Positions 21,937-32,772 of a stretch of 64,000 bases of DNA are shown here, in pieces. Positions within the stretch are counted from its first letter, which is position 1. The number at the start of each line of letters is the position of its first letter. The notes under the pieces are model-generated. The model was not told the origin of the DNA, did no database searches, and was given only the letters and a program-made list of their open reading frames with translations. The position numbers and the translations under genes were made by a program. The stretch comes from Propionivibrio soli (GTDB taxonomy: Bacteria > Pseudomonadota > Gammaproteobacteria > Burkholderiales > Rhodocyclaceae): assembly GCF_025770765.1 (NCBI RefSeq), contig NZ_JANZKY010000012.1, positions 62,001-126,000 of the forward strand, given 5' to 3'.

Positions 21937-22830
21937 ATGGCGGCAATTACCGCAAGCATGGTGGCTGATCTGCGCGCGAAGACCGACGCGCCGATGATGG
22001 AATGCAAAAAAGCGCTCACCGAAGCCGGTGGTGACATGGGCAAGGCGGAAGAGATTCTGCGCGTAAAACTCGGAAACAAGGCAACCAAAGCGGCGGCCCG
22101 CATTACTGCTGAAGGCGTCGTCGCGGTCAGCATTTCGGCTGACGGGAAGACTGGCGCGATTATCGAGATCAACTGCGAAACCGATTTCGTCGCCAAGAAC
22201 GACGATTTCCTGGCTCTGACCAAAGGCTGCGCCGACTTGGTGGTCAGCAAGAACCCCGCCGATGTCGCTGCATTGTCGGCATTGCCTATGGGTGAAGGAA
22301 CGGTTGAGTCCACGCGCACGGCGCTCGTCGGTAAGATCGGCGAGAACATGACGGTTCGGCGTTTCGTCCGTATGGAAGCCAAGGGAGCGCTCGTTTCCTA
22401 TGTTCACGGTGGCGCCAAAGTTGGCGTGCTCGTGGATCTGGTAGGTGGCGACGCAGGTCTGGGCAAGGATATTGCAATGCACATCGCGGCGTCTAAGCCG
22501 AAGGCACTCGATGCTTCCGGCGTCTCGGCGGAATTGATCGAAACCGAGCGGCGTATCGCGATTGAAAAGGCGCGGGCAGACAACAAGCCGGATGCGATGC
22601 TCGAAAAAATCGCCGAAGGTACCGTCCAGAAGTATCTCAAGGACGTTACGTTGTTGGCCCAGGTTTTTGTCAAAGCCGAAGACGGTAAGCAAACCATCGC
22701 TCAGTTGCTCAAGGCCAAGAACGCTTCGGTTGCGGGGTTCACGCTCTATGTCGTAGGCGAAGGGCTGGAGAAGCGTTCGAACGACTTTGCCGCTGAAGTC
22801 GCCGCGCAAGCTGCTGCGGCTCAGAAGTAA
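21937..22830 (+). CDS. tsf: Elongation factor Ts
   Basis: Nucleotide exchange factor for EF-Tu, 297 residues. The signature [20 protein letters not shown] and the core [17 protein letters not shown] are intact, and the C-terminal dimerisation part ([17 protein letters not shown]) is present. ATG at 21937 ([13 protein letters not shown]) follows GTGGAGAGAATA. Cotranscribed with rpsB through the hairpin, and followed 24 bases later by pyrH. Confidence 0.98.
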   Translation: MAAITASMVADLRAKTDAPMMECKKALTEAGGDMGKAEEILRVKLGNKATKAAARITAEGVVAVSISADGKTGAIIEINCETDFVAKNDDFLALTKGCADLVVSKNPADVAALSALPMGEGTVESTRTALVGKIGENMTVRRFVRMEAKGALVSYVHGGAKVGVLVDLVGGDAGLGKDIAMHIAASKPKALDASGVSAELIETERRIAIEKARADNKPDAMLEKIAEGTVQKYLKDVTLLAQVFVKAEDGKQTIAQLLKAKNASVAGFTLYVVGEGLEKRSNDFAAEVAAQAAAAQK

Positions 22831-22854
22831 TCCACGTCATCCCGGGGCGAGATC

Positions 22855-23580
22855 ATGAGCGAGTCCACCACACCGAAGTTCAAGCGAATCCTTCTCAAGC
22901 TATCCGGTGAAGCCCTTATGGGGGCGGACGCTTATGGAATCAATCGGCAGACAATTTCCGAAATTGTTGCTGAGGTAAAGGGCGTCGTTGAGTTAGGAGT
23001 TCAGGTCGGTGTGGTTATCGGAGGTGGAAACATCTTCCGTGGTGTTGCCCCGGCCGCTACGGGGATGGATCGGGCGCAGGCTGACTATATGGGTATGCTG
23101 GCGACGGTCATGAACGGGCTGGCATTGCAGGATGCCATGCGGACGGCCGGGATGGTCGCCCGCGTTCAGTCGGCACTGAATATCGAACAGGTTGTCGAAC
23201 CGTATATTCGCGGTCGCGCAATCCGTTACCTGGAGCAGGGGCGGACAGTCATTTTCGCCGGTGGGACCGGGAATCCTTTCTTCACGACGGATACCGCCGC
23301 CGCGTTGCGTGGAGCAGAAATCGGTGCGGAAATCGTTCTGAAGGCAACCAAGGTTGATGGTATCTATTCGGCCGATCCGAAGAAAGACCCCTTGGCTACA
23401 CGGTATTCGGAAATTAGTTTCAACGAGGCGATTTCAAAGAACCTGGCCGTTATGGATGCGACAGCCTTCGCATTGTGCCGTGATCAGAAGTTGCCGATTA
23501 ACGTCTTTTCGATTTTCAAGCCAGGTGCATTGAAGCGAGTCGTGCTGGGCGAAAACGAAGGTACGCTGGTCTATTGTTGA
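22855..23580 (+). CDS. pyrH: Uridylate (UMP) kinase
   Basis: Phosphorylates UMP to UDP; hexameric amino acid kinase fold, 241 residues. [13 protein letters not shown] is the N-terminal phosphate loop, [13 protein letters not shown] the second glycine-rich loop, and [20 protein letters not shown] the UMP/ATP site. ATG at 22855 ([15 protein letters not shown]). Member of the conserved tsf-pyrH-frr order; 11 bases separate it from frr. Confidence 0.98.
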   Translation: MSESTTPKFKRILLKLSGEALMGADAYGINRQTISEIVAEVKGVVELGVQVGVVIGGGNIFRGVAPAATGMDRAQADYMGMLATVMNGLALQDAMRTAGMVARVQSALNIEQVVEPYIRGRAIRYLEQGRTVIFAGGTGNPFFTTDTAAALRGAEIGAEIVLKATKVDGIYSADPKKDPLATRYSEISFNEAISKNLAVMDATAFALCRDQKLPINVFSIFKPGALKRVVLGENEGTLVYC

Positions 23581-23591
23581 GGGAGATTGGC

Positions 23592-24152
23592 ATGTCGATC
23601 GCGGATGTGAAAAAGACAACCGAACACAAGATGCAGAAATCGATCGAAGCGTTGAAGGTCGATCTAGCGAAGGTCAGGACCGGGCGTGCGCACGTTGGAT
23701 TGCTGGACCATGTGCAGGTAGAGTATTACGGGTCGATGGTGCCCATTAATACCGTGGCCAACGTGACTGTCATCGACCCGCGCACGTTAGGCGTGCAGCC
23801 GTGGGAGAAGCCGATGGTCTCGAAAGTTGAGCGTGCGATCCGTGATTCCGATCTTGGCCTCAATCCTGCGGCTCAGGGTGAAATTATTCGGGTGCCCATG
23901 CCCCCGCTCACTGAGGAACGGCGCCGGGATCTGATCAAAGTCGTCAAGCACGAATGCGAGAACGCCCGAGTTGCTATGCGCAATCTTCGGCGTGACGCCA
24001 ACTCCACGCTGAAGGACCTGCTGAAAAACAAGGAATGCTCTGAAGACGACGAGCGTCGTGCCCAGGACGATGTCCAGAAGCTTACCGACCGTTACGTTGC
24101 TGAAGTCGATAAGCTCTTCTCGCAGAAGGAAACCGAGCTGTTGGCCGTTTGA
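23592..24152 (+). CDS. frr: Ribosome recycling factor
   Basis: Splits post-termination ribosomes with EF-G. 186 residues, a tRNA-mimic three-helix bundle plus a small beta domain. [21 protein letters not shown] and [11 protein letters not shown]-type sequence (here [16 protein letters not shown]) are diagnostic. ATG at 23592 follows GAGGGAGATTGGC; an upstream in-frame TTG would add six residues overlapping pyrH. Its stop overlaps a possible TTG start of uppS. Confidence 0.98.
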   Translation: MSIADVKKTTEHKMQKSIEALKVDLAKVRTGRAHVGLLDHVQVEYYGSMVPINTVANVTVIDPRTLGVQPWEKPMVSKVERAIRDSDLGLNPAAQGEIIRVPMPPLTEERRRDLIKVVKHECENARVAMRNLRRDANSTLKDLLKNKECSEDDERRAQDDVQKLTDRYVAEVDKLFSQKETELLAV

Positions 24153-24175
24153 CTCCCAGCCGGATAGCGCGCCAT

Positions 24176-25003
24176 ATGGCGGCCTTCACTAGCTCCACTC
24201 GGGAGATTCCTGACGTCGCTACCGTACCGTGTCATGTTGCCATCATTATGGACGGCAACGGGCGCTGGGCTAAAAGACGTTTTCTTCCCCGTTTCGCAGG
24301 TCATCGACGGGGGGTGGAAACCGTTCGAGAATCGGTTAGGTTCTGTCTTGAACGAGGCATCAAGTTCCTCACGCTGTTCGCGTTCAGTTCCGAAAACTGG
24401 CGACGGCCAGCTGATGAAGTCTCCTTGTTGATGCAACTTTTTGTTCGCGCCTTGCGGCAAGAAGTTTCGAAACTCGACAAAAATGGTGTCCGACTAAGGA
24501 TCATTGGAGACCTGTCCCGTTTTGACTCTGAACTGCGCTTGTTGATTGAGGCCTCAGAGCTGCAGACCGAAAACAATGACCAACTGGTTTTGACGATCGC
24601 GGCCAATTACGGTGGGCGCTGGGATTTGCTGCAGGCGGCAAATCGTATGGCGGCGGCGCAACCGGACAAGGCTGGCGAATGGTCGGAGGCCGATCTCGCC
24701 AACTATTTGGCGATGAGCTACGCTCCAGAGCCGGACCTGTTCATCCGTACGGGAGGCGAGAAGAGGATTAGCAATTTCCTGCTGTGGCAGCTTGCTTATA
24801 CCGAACTGTATTTCACCGATACCCTGTGGCCGGAATTCGATTCGACAGCCTTCGAAAATGCGATTCGTTCATATCAGAGCCGAGAACGTCGCTTCGGGCG
24901 AACGAGCGAACAGTTGAAGCCGGATATGGCCTCGCAAGATGACATTAAGGTCGGCGTTTCTTCGGGACGGATTTCTTCCTCGGACGCCGAAATCGATGCT
25001 TAA
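24176..25003 (+). CDS. uppS: Isoprenyl transferase / undecaprenyl diphosphate synthase
   Basis: A cis-prenyltransferase that makes the C55 lipid carrier used for peptidoglycan, LPS and the EPS encoded later in this window. 275 residues from the ATG at 24176. [16 protein letters not shown] holds the catalytic aspartate, [13 protein letters not shown] and [19 protein letters not shown] the other family motifs. A TTG at 24149 overlapping the frr stop (TTGA) would add nine residues and is an equally possible coupled start. It overlaps cdsA by 8 bases. Confidence 0.95.
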   Translation: MAAFTSSTREIPDVATVPCHVAIIMDGNGRWAKRRFLPRFAGHRRGVETVRESVRFCLERGIKFLTLFAFSSENWRRPADEVSLLMQLFVRALRQEVSKLDKNGVRLRIIGDLSRFDSELRLLIEASELQTENNDQLVLTIAANYGGRWDLLQAANRMAAAQPDKAGEWSEADLANYLAMSYAPEPDLFIRTGGEKRISNFLLWQLAYTELYFTDTLWPEFDSTAFENAIRSYQSRERRFGRTSEQLKPDMASQDDIKVGVSSGRISSSDAEIDA

Positions 25004-25832
25004 AGCGCGGGTTTTTACGGCGGTTTTGCTCATCTCCGTTTTCTTGTCGGCCGTGTTCTTTTTGCCGCCGCTTGGATGGGCCGCATTTGCCACAGTTATC
25101 GCATCATTAGCGGCGTGGGAGTGGGGCGCACTGATGAAAGCCGGGGCGCTTTCGAGGGTCTTCCTCGCGGTGGGTATGCTGAGCGCCTGTTTCGCGCTAG
25201 CTTTGATCGATCCAGCAGGAGTGGGGATCGTCGATGGTTCGTCCGATGGTGTATGGCGCCTGGGACGGCTATTTTACTGGCCCGCTGCTTTCTTTTGGTT
25301 GGTATTGGCTCCGCTCTGGCTCGTTCGCCATTGGCCGCTACCAGCGAGTGCTCTAGCTGTCCTTGTAGGTGTGATCGTCATTCTGCCGGCGTGGTTGGCG
25401 TTGATTCAAATACGCAGCGTAGGCCCTTGGCTGTTGGTAATCGTCATGGCGGTGGTTTGGTGCGCCGATACGGGGGCCTATGTCTTTGGGCGGGCCTTGG
25501 GTCGTCACAAGCTAGCACCAAGAATAAGCCCTGGAAAAACATGGGAGGGTGCCATTGGAGGCGCAGGCGTGGTGATCGCGTATGGGTTTATCGTGATACC
25601 GCACTTACCTCCGTTCCTTTCCGGAAACCATCTCATCTTTGCCGTGGGTTTGCTATTCCTGACGGCAGTAAGTGTCACAGGTGATTTGTTCGAATCCCTC
25701 CTTAAACGTCAGGTCGGTCTCAAGGACAGCAGCCGGATGCTCCCGGGCCATGGTGGCATCCTGGATCGTATCGATAGCTTGACATCAACGTTGCCCCTCG
25801 TAGCACTTGTTCTGCTGTCAGGCTCAAACTGA
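24996..25832 (+). CDS. cdsA: Phosphatidate cytidylyltransferase
   Basis: Makes CDP-diacylglycerol for phospholipid synthesis in the inner membrane. 278 residues with about eight transmembrane helices. The CDS signature is [33 protein letters not shown] (shown in part): [14 protein letters not shown] near residue 225 and the [11 protein letters not shown] end. [18 protein letters not shown] is the upstream motif. ATG at 24996 lies inside the uppS 3' end. Normal length and intact. Confidence 0.96.
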   Translation: MLKARVFTAVLLISVFLSAVFFLPPLGWAAFATVIASLAAWEWGALMKAGALSRVFLAVGMLSACFALALIDPAGVGIVDGSSDGVWRLGRLFYWPAAFFWLVLAPLWLVRHWPLPASALAVLVGVIVILPAWLALIQIRSVGPWLLVIVMAVVWCADTGAYVFGRALGRHKLAPRISPGKTWEGAIGGAGVVIAYGFIVIPHLPPFLSGNHLIFAVGLLFLTAVSVTGDLFESLLKRQVGLKDSSRMLPGHGGILDRIDSLTSTLPLVALVLLSGSN

Positions 25833-25846
25833 ATGTGGCTAACGCC

Positions 25847-27037
25847 ATGAGTGTTCGTAATCTCACAGTTCTTGGATCAACCGGATCGATCGGCGTCAGT
25901 ACTCTCGATGTCGTACGAAGGCATCCTGACCGCTTTCGGGTTATAGCGCTCTGCGCGCACTGTCAGGTCGATCGGCTTTTCGCGCAGTGCTGCGAATTCA
26001 AACCGCGATTTGCCGTCGTCAAGGATGTCGCGCTGGCTACGGAGCTTCAAAAGCGCCTTGAACGAGCGGGATGCGAAACCCAAGTGGAATTCGGGGAGGA
26101 CGCTCTTGTCCGGATGGCGCAGCTCCCGGAGGCCGACTCGGTCATGGCAGCCATTGTCGGATCGGCTGGGCTTAGGCCCACGCTCGCGGCAGCCGTGGCG
26201 GGCAAACGGATATTGCTGGCGAACAAAGAAGCGCTTGTCATGGCCGGCCCTGTGTTCATGCGTACCGTAAAGGACAGCGGGGCCGTTCTTCTGCCGATCG
26301 ACAGCGAACATAACGCCATCTTCCAATCGCTTCCCGCTAACTACCGTGGGGATTCTGGACGATGCGGCGTACGTCATCTTCTGCTTACTGCATCCGGCGG
26401 GCCGTTTCGAGACACACCCCGGTCCGATCTCGCGCATGTAACGCCTGATCAAGCCTGTGCGCATCCGAATTGGGCCATGGGGCGGAAGATTTCGGTCGAT
26501 TCGGCCACGATGATGAACAAGGGGCTGGAAGTCATTGAGGCTCATTGGCTCTTCAATGTCCCGCCGGCGCGCATCGAAGTAGTCATCCATCCGCAAAGTG
26601 TTATTCACTCGCTCGTGCAGTACGTCGATGGATCTGTGCTGGCGGAGCTTGGGAACCCCGACATGCGTACGCCGATTGCGCATGCGCTCGCTTATCCAGA
26701 ACGAATTGAGTCGGGGGTCGAGCCGTTGAACCTTTTCGATATTGGCGCCTTGCAATTCACTCGGCCAGACTTGGAGCGTTTTCCATGTCTGGCGCTCGCC
26801 TACCGAGCGCTACGCCGGGGAGACAGCGCTCCAGCAATCCTGAATGCGGCGAACGAGGTGGCTGTCCAGATGTTCCTGGAGGGGCGAATTCGGTTTACCG
26901 CGATTTCCGACATTGTGGAAAAGACGATGGATCGCGTTGCCGTGATGCCACTGTCTTCTATTGATGAAGTGCTTTACGCGGACCTGTGTGCCCGACGGGC
27001 TGCGCAGTCAGCCGTCGACGAGATGGTGGTGGCGTGA
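25847..27037 (+). CDS. dxr: 1-deoxy-D-xylulose-5-phosphate reductoisomerase
   Basis: Second enzyme of the MEP isoprenoid pathway, which supplies UppS. 396 residues. NADPH loop [15 protein letters not shown] at the N-terminus; metal/substrate sites in [15 protein letters not shown] and [23 protein letters not shown] (first part). The C-terminal helical domain is present. ATG at 25847 ([11 protein letters not shown]) is preferred to the GTG at 25835. The stop shares one base with rseP (TGATG), so translation is coupled. Confidence 0.96.
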   Translation: MSVRNLTVLGSTGSIGVSTLDVVRRHPDRFRVIALCAHCQVDRLFAQCCEFKPRFAVVKDVALATELQKRLERAGCETQVEFGEDALVRMAQLPEADSVMAAIVGSAGLRPTLAAAVAGKRILLANKEALVMAGPVFMRTVKDSGAVLLPIDSEHNAIFQSLPANYRGDSGRCGVRHLLLTASGGPFRDTPRSDLAHVTPDQACAHPNWAMGRKISVDSATMMNKGLEVIEAHWLFNVPPARIEVVIHPQSVIHSLVQYVDGSVLAELGNPDMRTPIAHALAYPERIESGVEPLNLFDIGALQFTRPDLERFPCLALAYRALRRGDSAPAILNAANEVAVQMFLEGRIRFTAISDIVEKTMDRVAVMPLSSIDEVLYADLCARRAAQSAVDEMVVA

Positions 27038-28401
27038 TGAGTTTCCTGCACTACTTGATCGCATTTGCGGTGCTCATCGGCGTTCTTGTGGTGGTCCACG
27101 AGTTGGGGCATTACACGGTGGCTCGTCTCGTCGGCGTCAAGGTGTTGCGTTTCTCCGTCGGATTTGGTCGTCCCGTATGGTCACGCTCGTTCGGTCGCGA
27201 TCGAACAGAATGGGCGATTGGGCTCTTCCCCCTTGGGGGTTACGTAAAGATGCTCGACGAAAGGGAAGAACGAGTCCCCATCGCGGAGTTGCCCCGCGCC
27301 TTCAACCGACAATCGGTGTGGCGTCGTGCCGCTATCGTCATCGCTGGTCCTGGTGCCAATCTCTTGTTGGCCGTGCTCTTGTACTGGGCGCTCTTCTGGA
27401 ATGGTATGGAGGAATTGCGGCCGATCGTCGGCAAGCCTCTGGACTCAACTCCGGCGGCCATCGCGGGGTTTAAGGATGGTGAACGGGTACTGAAAGTTGA
27501 CGGGGAGCCGGTTCTCACTTGGCAGGATGTGCGGTGGGCGTTGGTGAACTTGGCAGCGGAAAAGCAGACGGTGGATCTCGAAGTAATCAATCCACGCGAC
27601 GAAATTGCCGTTCGCCATCTCAGCGTAGTGGGCGTCAGGGAAGCAGGGTGGGAGGGGGACGCCTTGCAGCAGCTTGGCCTGCGCATTTTCCGCCCAAGAG
27701 TGCCACCTGTCATTGGTAAGCTGATTCCGGATAGTCCAGCGGAGAGGGCCGGTTTGCTTCCCGGTGATGAGATCGTCGCGATCGAAGGGCAACCGGTGGA
27801 TAGTTGGCAGGAAGTCGTTCAGGCCGTAATGGAGGCTCCTAGCCGTCGACTCGGCATGGAGATCGATCGAGGTGGGCAGGACGTCAGAATCGACATCGTG
27901 CCGAACGCTTCTAGTGAGCGTGGGCGGCAGGTGGGCCGCATTGGCGCCTACGTCCGAGATGCAGGCGTCAATAGGGACGAGCTGCTGGTTACCGTGCGTT
28001 ACGGCCTTCTTCCCGCTTTTGGCAAGGCGCTCGACGAAACCTGGGACAAAGCGGTATTCAGTCTCGTCATGATGGGCAAGATGGTGCTTGGCGAGGTTTC
28101 TTGGCGAAACATCAGCGGGCCAGTGACAATAGCCGATTACGCTGGTCAGTCGGCTAGCTTGGGTCTGGACTATTACCTAAAGTTCATGGCGCTTGTGAGC
28201 ATAAGCTTGGCCGTATTGAACCTGCTGCCCATCCCGATTCTGGATGGGGGGCATTTGCTGTATTATGTACTCGAAATCATTAAGCGCGGGCCGCTCTCTG
28301 AACGCACCATGGAAATTGGCCAGCAAATCGGATTGGCGCTGATGCTGCTGCTCATGGCTTTCGCTTTTTATAACGATCTCGATCGGCTGATTTCCAGTTG
28401 A
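27037..28401 (+). CDS. rseP: RIP metalloprotease RseP (site-2 protease)
   Basis: An inner-membrane zinc protease that cleaves anti-sigma factors and remnant signal peptides. 454 residues. VVHELGHYTVAR holds the HExxH zinc site in the first helix; two PDZ domains follow (about residues 125-200 and 215-295, the second with GKLIPDSPAERAGLLPGDEIV), and LNLLPIPILDGGHLLYY carries the third zinc ligand aspartate. ATG at 27037 overlaps the dxr stop. Position before bamA is standard in proteobacteria. Confidence 0.97.
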   Translation: MSFLHYLIAFAVLIGVLVVVHELGHYTVARLVGVKVLRFSVGFGRPVWSRSFGRDRTEWAIGLFPLGGYVKMLDEREERVPIAELPRAFNRQSVWRRAAIVIAGPGANLLLAVLLYWALFWNGMEELRPIVGKPLDSTPAAIAGFKDGERVLKVDGEPVLTWQDVRWALVNLAAEKQTVDLEVINPRDEIAVRHLSVVGVREAGWEGDALQQLGLRIFRPRVPPVIGKLIPDSPAERAGLLPGDEIVAIEGQPVDSWQEVVQAVMEAPSRRLGMEIDRGGQDVRIDIVPNASSERGRQVGRIGAYVRDAGVNRDELLVTVRYGLLPAFGKALDETWDKAVFSLVMMGKMVLGEVSWRNISGPVTIADYAGQSASLGLDYYLKFMALVSISLAVLNLLPIPILDGGHLLYYVLEIIKRGPLSERTMEIGQQIGLALMLLLMAFAFYNDLDRLISS

Positions 28402-28408
28402 CCTCCTT

Positions 28409-30718
28409 ATGAAGAAGAATTTTATCGCGGGGTTACTTGCCGCGCTTTTCGTGTCTAGCGCATCGGCATTCGAGCCCTTCGTAATCAAAGACATCCGTAT
28501 CGATGGCATCCAGCGTACGGAAGCCGGAACGGTGTTCAGTTATCTCCCGATTAAGGTCGGGGATACGATGACAGATGAAAAGGCGGCGCAGGCGATCAAG
28601 GCTTTGTTCGCCACTGGTTTTTTCAAGGATGTTCGCGTCGAGATTGAAGGGGATGTAGTCGTCGTCGCGATTGAAGAGCGCCCAGCGATTGCCCAGATCG
28701 ATTTTGTCGGTTTGAAGGAGTTCGACAAGGACCAGATGACCAAGGGTCTGGCAGAGGCCGGATTCGGTGTCTCTCGTTCTTTCGACCGCAGTATGCTTGA
28801 AAGGGCTGAGCAAGAACTCAAACGCCAGTACCTTACACGCGGCAAATATGCCGTATCGATTACCACGACCGTTACCCCGCTTGAGCGGAATCGAGTGGCG
28901 ATTAACTTCAACATCGATGAAGGCGATGCTGCCAAGATACGTCAGATCAATATCGTCGGCGCGCAGGCTTTTAGTGAAAAGGAGTTGCTATCACTTTTCC
29001 AACTCCGGACGCCGAACTGGATTAGCTGGTATACGAAGAACGACCAGTATTCCAAGCAAAAACTATCGGCCGACCTCGAAAGCCTTCGCTCTTATTATCT
29101 GGACCGTGGTTACCTCGAATTCAATATCGAGTCGACGCAGGTATCCATAAGCGCCGACAAAAAGGACATTTACATCACGATCAGTGTTTCGGAGGGCGAG
29201 CGTTATATCGTTTCCTCGGTCAAGCTTGCGGGCGACCTCATCCTTCCGGAAGACGAGCTCAGAAAATCGATGCAAGTTAAGCCAGGCGATATTTTCTCTC
29301 GTGAGCGGCTTAACGAAAGTACAAAGGCAATCAGCGATAAGCTTTCCGCCCGCGGCTATGCGTTTGCTAACGTGAACGCTGCTCCCGAAGTGAGCAAGGA
29401 AAGGCGGCAAGTAGCATTTACGGTATATGTTGATCCGGGGAAGCGTACTTACGTTCGACGCATCAACGTGACGGGGAATACGAAAACACGTGATGAAGTG
29501 ATTCGTCAGGAAATGCGGCAAATGGAAGGCGCTTGGTATGACGACGAGCGTGTGAAGCGGTCTCGAGAGCGGGTCGATAAAACCGACTACTTCTCAGAAG
29601 TTAATATTGAAACTCCTCCAGTTCCCGGAACTACCGACCAGGTTGACGTCAACGTCAATGTTGCGGAGAAATCGACGGGCAGTGTTTCAGTCGGCGCTGG
29701 TTTTTCACAGTCGGAAGGTGTGATCCTTTCCGGATCTGTTGCGCAATCGAATATTTTCGGGAGCGGTCGCTACGTATCTTTACAGCTTGGCACGGGTAAG
29801 ATCAACCGAGCCATCGGCCTTAGCTATACCAATCCCTATTTTACCGTTGATGGAGTGAGCCAAGGCTTCGACGTATATCATCGCAAGTCGAATCCGACGT
29901 CCCTTGATTATGCCTACAAGACCGAATCAACAGGAGGTGGGATCCGTTTCGGTATACCGATTGCCGAGAAGCAGTCGATCAGCTTTGGTGCTGCTTTTGA
30001 CTTCACAAAAGTCGAGATCGACCGGGAGGATTCAGACACACCGGTCCAATACATACGGTTTAGTGACAAGTTCTGCAGCAGCAAGAATGCATGCGGCAAC
30101 GTTTCGGTGCCACTTACCGCAGGCTGGGCGAGCGACACAAAAGACAGTGTGCTTAACCCAACCCGCGGAGCTTTGCAAAAGGCGATTTTTGAAATTAGTC
30201 CGGCGGGAGACCTGAAGTATTACAAGATGTCGTACCAGCATCAGAGGTATTTTCCAATTACGCGCGACATGACGCTCATGCTCAACGGCGAGGTGGGTTA
30301 CGCTAAAGGTCTCGGCGGACAGGAAGTACCGTTCTTCAAGAACTACTTTGCTGGCGGTCCGGGGTCTGTACGAGGTTTTGAAACGTCGAGCTTGGGACCG
30401 TACGAGATCAAGTCGGGAGACGTCGTGCACCTAGGCGGGACCCGGCGGTTCATATTTAACGCGGAATTGTCGGTGCCCGTACCTGGGTTTGGAAAAGACA
30501 AAAGCGTCCGCTTCGGGCCATTCTTCGATGCCGGCCAGGTTTACGCTGATTCGGAATCGTCGGTCTATGATGCGGGCCCTGTTCGTATGTCAGCGGGTCT
30601 TGCGGCCACTTGGGTTTCACCTTTCGGGCCGCTTAAATTCAGCTTGGCGCAACCGCTCAATAAACAGGAAAATGATAAACTTGAGCGGTTCCAGTTCCAG
30701 ATGGGCACAACTTTTTAG
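28409..30718 (+). CDS. bamA: Outer membrane protein assembly factor BamA
   Basis: The essential Omp85 insertase. 769 residues: signal peptide (LLAALFVSSASAFEPF, cleavage near residue 20), five POTRA domains (residues about 24-420), and a 16-stranded C-terminal barrel. The lid-locking motif VRGF is present in GGPGSVRGFETSSLGP, and the protein ends in the aromatic FQFQMGTTF. ATG at 28409, 7 bases after rseP. The next gene is skp, a chaperone that delivers proteins to BamA. Confidence 0.97.
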   Translation: MKKNFIAGLLAALFVSSASAFEPFVIKDIRIDGIQRTEAGTVFSYLPIKVGDTMTDEKAAQAIKALFATGFFKDVRVEIEGDVVVVAIEERPAIAQIDFVGLKEFDKDQMTKGLAEAGFGVSRSFDRSMLERAEQELKRQYLTRGKYAVSITTTVTPLERNRVAINFNIDEGDAAKIRQINIVGAQAFSEKELLSLFQLRTPNWISWYTKNDQYSKQKLSADLESLRSYYLDRGYLEFNIESTQVSISADKKDIYITISVSEGERYIVSSVKLAGDLILPEDELRKSMQVKPGDIFSRERLNESTKAISDKLSARGYAFANVNAAPEVSKERRQVAFTVYVDPGKRTYVRRINVTGNTKTRDEVIRQEMRQMEGAWYDDERVKRSRERVDKTDYFSEVNIETPPVPGTTDQVDVNVNVAEKSTGSVSVGAGFSQSEGVILSGSVAQSNIFGSGRYVSLQLGTGKINRAIGLSYTNPYFTVDGVSQGFDVYHRKSNPTSLDYAYKTESTGGGIRFGIPIAEKQSISFGAAFDFTKVEIDREDSDTPVQYIRFSDKFCSSKNACGNVSVPLTAGWASDTKDSVLNPTRGALQKAIFEISPAGDLKYYKMSYQHQRYFPITRDMTLMLNGEVGYAKGLGGQEVPFFKNYFAGGPGSVRGFETSSLGPYEIKSGDVVHLGGTRRFIFNAELSVPVPGFGKDKSVRFGPFFDAGQVYADSESSVYDAGPVRMSAGLAATWVSPFGPLKFSLAQPLNKQENDKLERFQFQMGTTF

Positions 30719-30733
30719 TCTAGGAGAAATAGC

Positions 30734-31270
30734 TTGAACACGAAACTTGCCGCGTTCTTGGCTGCGCTGATTGTTTCGTCGCTGCCACTGTCTTTTGCGT
30801 CGGCATCGGAAACAATGAAGATCGGTTACGTTAACACGCAGCGTATTTTCCGCGATGCGCCTACAGCTGTTAAAGCGGCGAAGAAGATCGAAGCTGAATT
30901 TTCCAAACGGGACCAAGACCTTCAACGGATGGCAAAGCAGTTGCAGACATTGCAGGAGTCTCTTGAGAAGAACGCCGTGACGATGGCCGAGTCCGAGCGC
31001 CGCACGAAGGAGAAAGACCTGAACGAACTCTCCCGCGAGTTTCAGCGGAAACAGCGTGAGTTTCGTGAAGATTTGAATCTCCGTCAGAATGAGGAAAACG
31101 CTGCCATCATCGAGAAGGCCAACAAAGCAATCAAGCAGCTTGCGGAAACAGAGAAGTACGACCTGATCCTGCAAGACGTCGTTTGGGTCAGCCCCAAGCT
31201 TGATGTGACGGATAAGATCATTAAGGCTTTGTCTGAAGGCAAACCTGACGGTAAGCCGGAAGGCAAGTAA
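30734..31270 (+). CDS. skp: OmpH/Skp family periplasmic chaperone
   Basis: Periplasmic chaperone for unfolded outer-membrane proteins. 178 residues. Signal peptide LAAFLAALIVSSLPLSFASA, then KIGYVNTQRIFRDAP, the conserved first strand of OmpH, and two long K/E/Q-rich helices forming the tentacles. The start is TTG at 30734 (MNTKLAAF), with TAGGAGAAATAGC before it as a strong ribosome binding site. A repetitive GKPDGKPEGK tail closes the protein. Confidence 0.93.
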   Translation: MNTKLAAFLAALIVSSLPLSFASASETMKIGYVNTQRIFRDAPTAVKAAKKIEAEFSKRDQDLQRMAKQLQTLQESLEKNAVTMAESERRTKEKDLNELSREFQRKQREFREDLNLRQNEENAAIIEKANKAIKQLAETEKYDLILQDVVWVSPKLDVTDKIIKALSEGKPDGKPEGK

Positions 31271-31275
31271 GTAGC

Positions 31276-32313
31276 GTGCCTGGGTCTGTAACGCTACGAC
31301 TTGATGAAATCGTTGCCTGCCTGGGGGGCTCGCTCGACGGAGATCCTTCCGTAACTGTCTCCCAGGTTGGGACGCTTTCTTCTGCGTCTCACGGCCAAAT
31401 TGCTTTCTTAGCTAATCCGAAGTACCGGCAGCAGCTGAGTTCGACTCGCGCATCGGCGGTCATCTTGTCGCCCCAATTTGCAGATGGGGTGGATCTTCCG
31501 AAGATCCTTCACGATAATCCATACGTTTATTATGCGCGTGTCGTTGCGTTGCTGAATCCTACAAAGAGTAGAAGACCCGGGATACATCCCTCTGCGGTGG
31601 TAAATTCGCCTGTTCCGGATTCGGTGAGTGTCGGGGAGCGCTCGGTTGTCGGCGAACGGGTGCGGCTCGGAAAGAACGTGACACTCTATCCGGGATGCGT
31701 GATCGGTGACGACTCCGTGATCGGTGACGATTCTGTTCTTTACCCTAACGTTGTTGTATACGACAACTGCGTGATTGGTAGGCGAGCGATCGTCCATGCT
31801 GGGGTCGTGATCGGGGCTGACGGATTCGGCTTCGCGAAAGAAGGCGAACGCTGGGTAAAGATTCCGCAGATTGGCCGGGTTGTAGTTGGCGATGACGTCG
31901 AGATCGGCGCCAATACGACGATTGACCGGGGAGCGCTTGACGACACGGTCATCGGTAATGGGGTCAAGCTTGATAACCAGATTCAAATTGCGCATAACGT
32001 GGTGGTGGGAGAGCACACCGCCATGGCGGGATGCGTTGGCATTGCGGGCAGTACCCGTATCGGCAGTCGATGTACCGTGGGGGGGGCGGGCATGATCGTC
32101 GGCCACCTCGATTTAGGCGACGACGTTCATATTTCGGCGGGGACAATGGTCACCAAGAGCCTTAACAAGCCTGGCCAGTATACGAGCATCTTCCCACTAG
32201 AGCCGCATGACGAGTGGCGGCGCAACGCGGCGCAGATTAAGCGCTTGAGCAAACTCGCAGAGCGCGTTTGCGAACTTGAGAAAAAACTCGAAAAAATGGA
32301 GAAAAATTCTTGA
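31276..32313 (+). CDS. lpxD: UDP-3-O-(3-hydroxyacyl)glucosamine N-acyltransferase
   Basis: Adds the second hydroxyacyl chain in lipid A synthesis. 345 residues: an N-terminal uridine-binding domain ([16 protein letters not shown]-type sequence) followed by a hexapeptide-repeat left-handed helix ([18 protein letters not shown]) and a C-terminal helix rich in K/E ([17 protein letters not shown]). The catalytic histidine is in [16 protein letters not shown]. Start GTG at 31276, five bases after skp. Overlaps fabZ by 4 bases. Confidence 0.96.
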   Translation: MPGSVTLRLDEIVACLGGSLDGDPSVTVSQVGTLSSASHGQIAFLANPKYRQQLSSTRASAVILSPQFADGVDLPKILHDNPYVYYARVVALLNPTKSRRPGIHPSAVVNSPVPDSVSVGERSVVGERVRLGKNVTLYPGCVIGDDSVIGDDSVLYPNVVVYDNCVIGRRAIVHAGVVIGADGFGFAKEGERWVKIPQIGRVVVGDDVEIGANTTIDRGALDDTVIGNGVKLDNQIQIAHNVVVGEHTAMAGCVGIAGSTRIGSRCTVGGAGMIVGHLDLGDDVHISAGTMVTKSLNKPGQYTSIFPLEPHDEWRRNAAQIKRLSKLAERVCELEKKLEKMEKNS

Positions 32314-32756
32314 ATACCATGGATATCCACGAGATATTGAAGCATCTTCCCCATCGTTACCCGTTTTTGCTCGTAGATCGAGTACTGGAATGCGAACCCG
32401 GAAAGATGATTCACGCTTACAAAAACGTGACCATCAATGAGCCGTTTTTTGTGGGACATTTTCCTCATCATCCCGTGATGCCCGGCGTCCTCATCATGGA
32501 AGCATTAGCTCAGGCCGCTGGCATCTTGTCGTTCAAAACGATGGGGTCTAAACCTGACGACAACTCCGTCTTCTATTTCGTGGGAATTGATAACGGACGT
32601 TTCAAGAGACCTGTCTCCGCTGGCGACCAACTCCATTTGCATGTCGAAATCGAGCGCCAGGTTCGGGGAATATGGAAATACAAAGCGGTGGCACGCGTCG
32701 ATGGCGAGGTTGCCGCCGAGGCGGCCTTGATGTGTGCACAACGCGACATTGCGTGA
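32310..32756 (+). CDS. fabZ: 3-hydroxyacyl-[ACP] dehydratase FabZ
   Basis: Dehydrates 3-hydroxyacyl-ACP, competing with lipid A synthesis for the same substrate. 148 residues, hot-dog fold. [37 protein letters not shown] (catalytic histidine and glutamate) are diagnostic. The TTG start at 32310 ([10 protein letters not shown]) is chosen because GGAG lies 8 bases upstream and the resulting N-terminus matches betaproteobacterial FabZ; ATG at 32319 is the alternative. The TTGA overlap with the lpxD stop indicates coupling. Confidence 0.95.
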   Translation: MNTMDIHEILKHLPHRYPFLLVDRVLECEPGKMIHAYKNVTINEPFFVGHFPHHPVMPGVLIMEALAQAAGILSFKTMGSKPDDNSVFYFVGIDNGRFKRPVSAGDQLHLHVEIERQVRGIWKYKAVARVDGEVAAEAALMCAQRDIA

Positions 32757-32772
32757 CAATTGCGCTGAAAAA

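Noticed and set aside
21919-22809. Minus-strand frame of 296 codons within tsf
   Set aside because: Antisense shadow of tsf, which is unambiguous.
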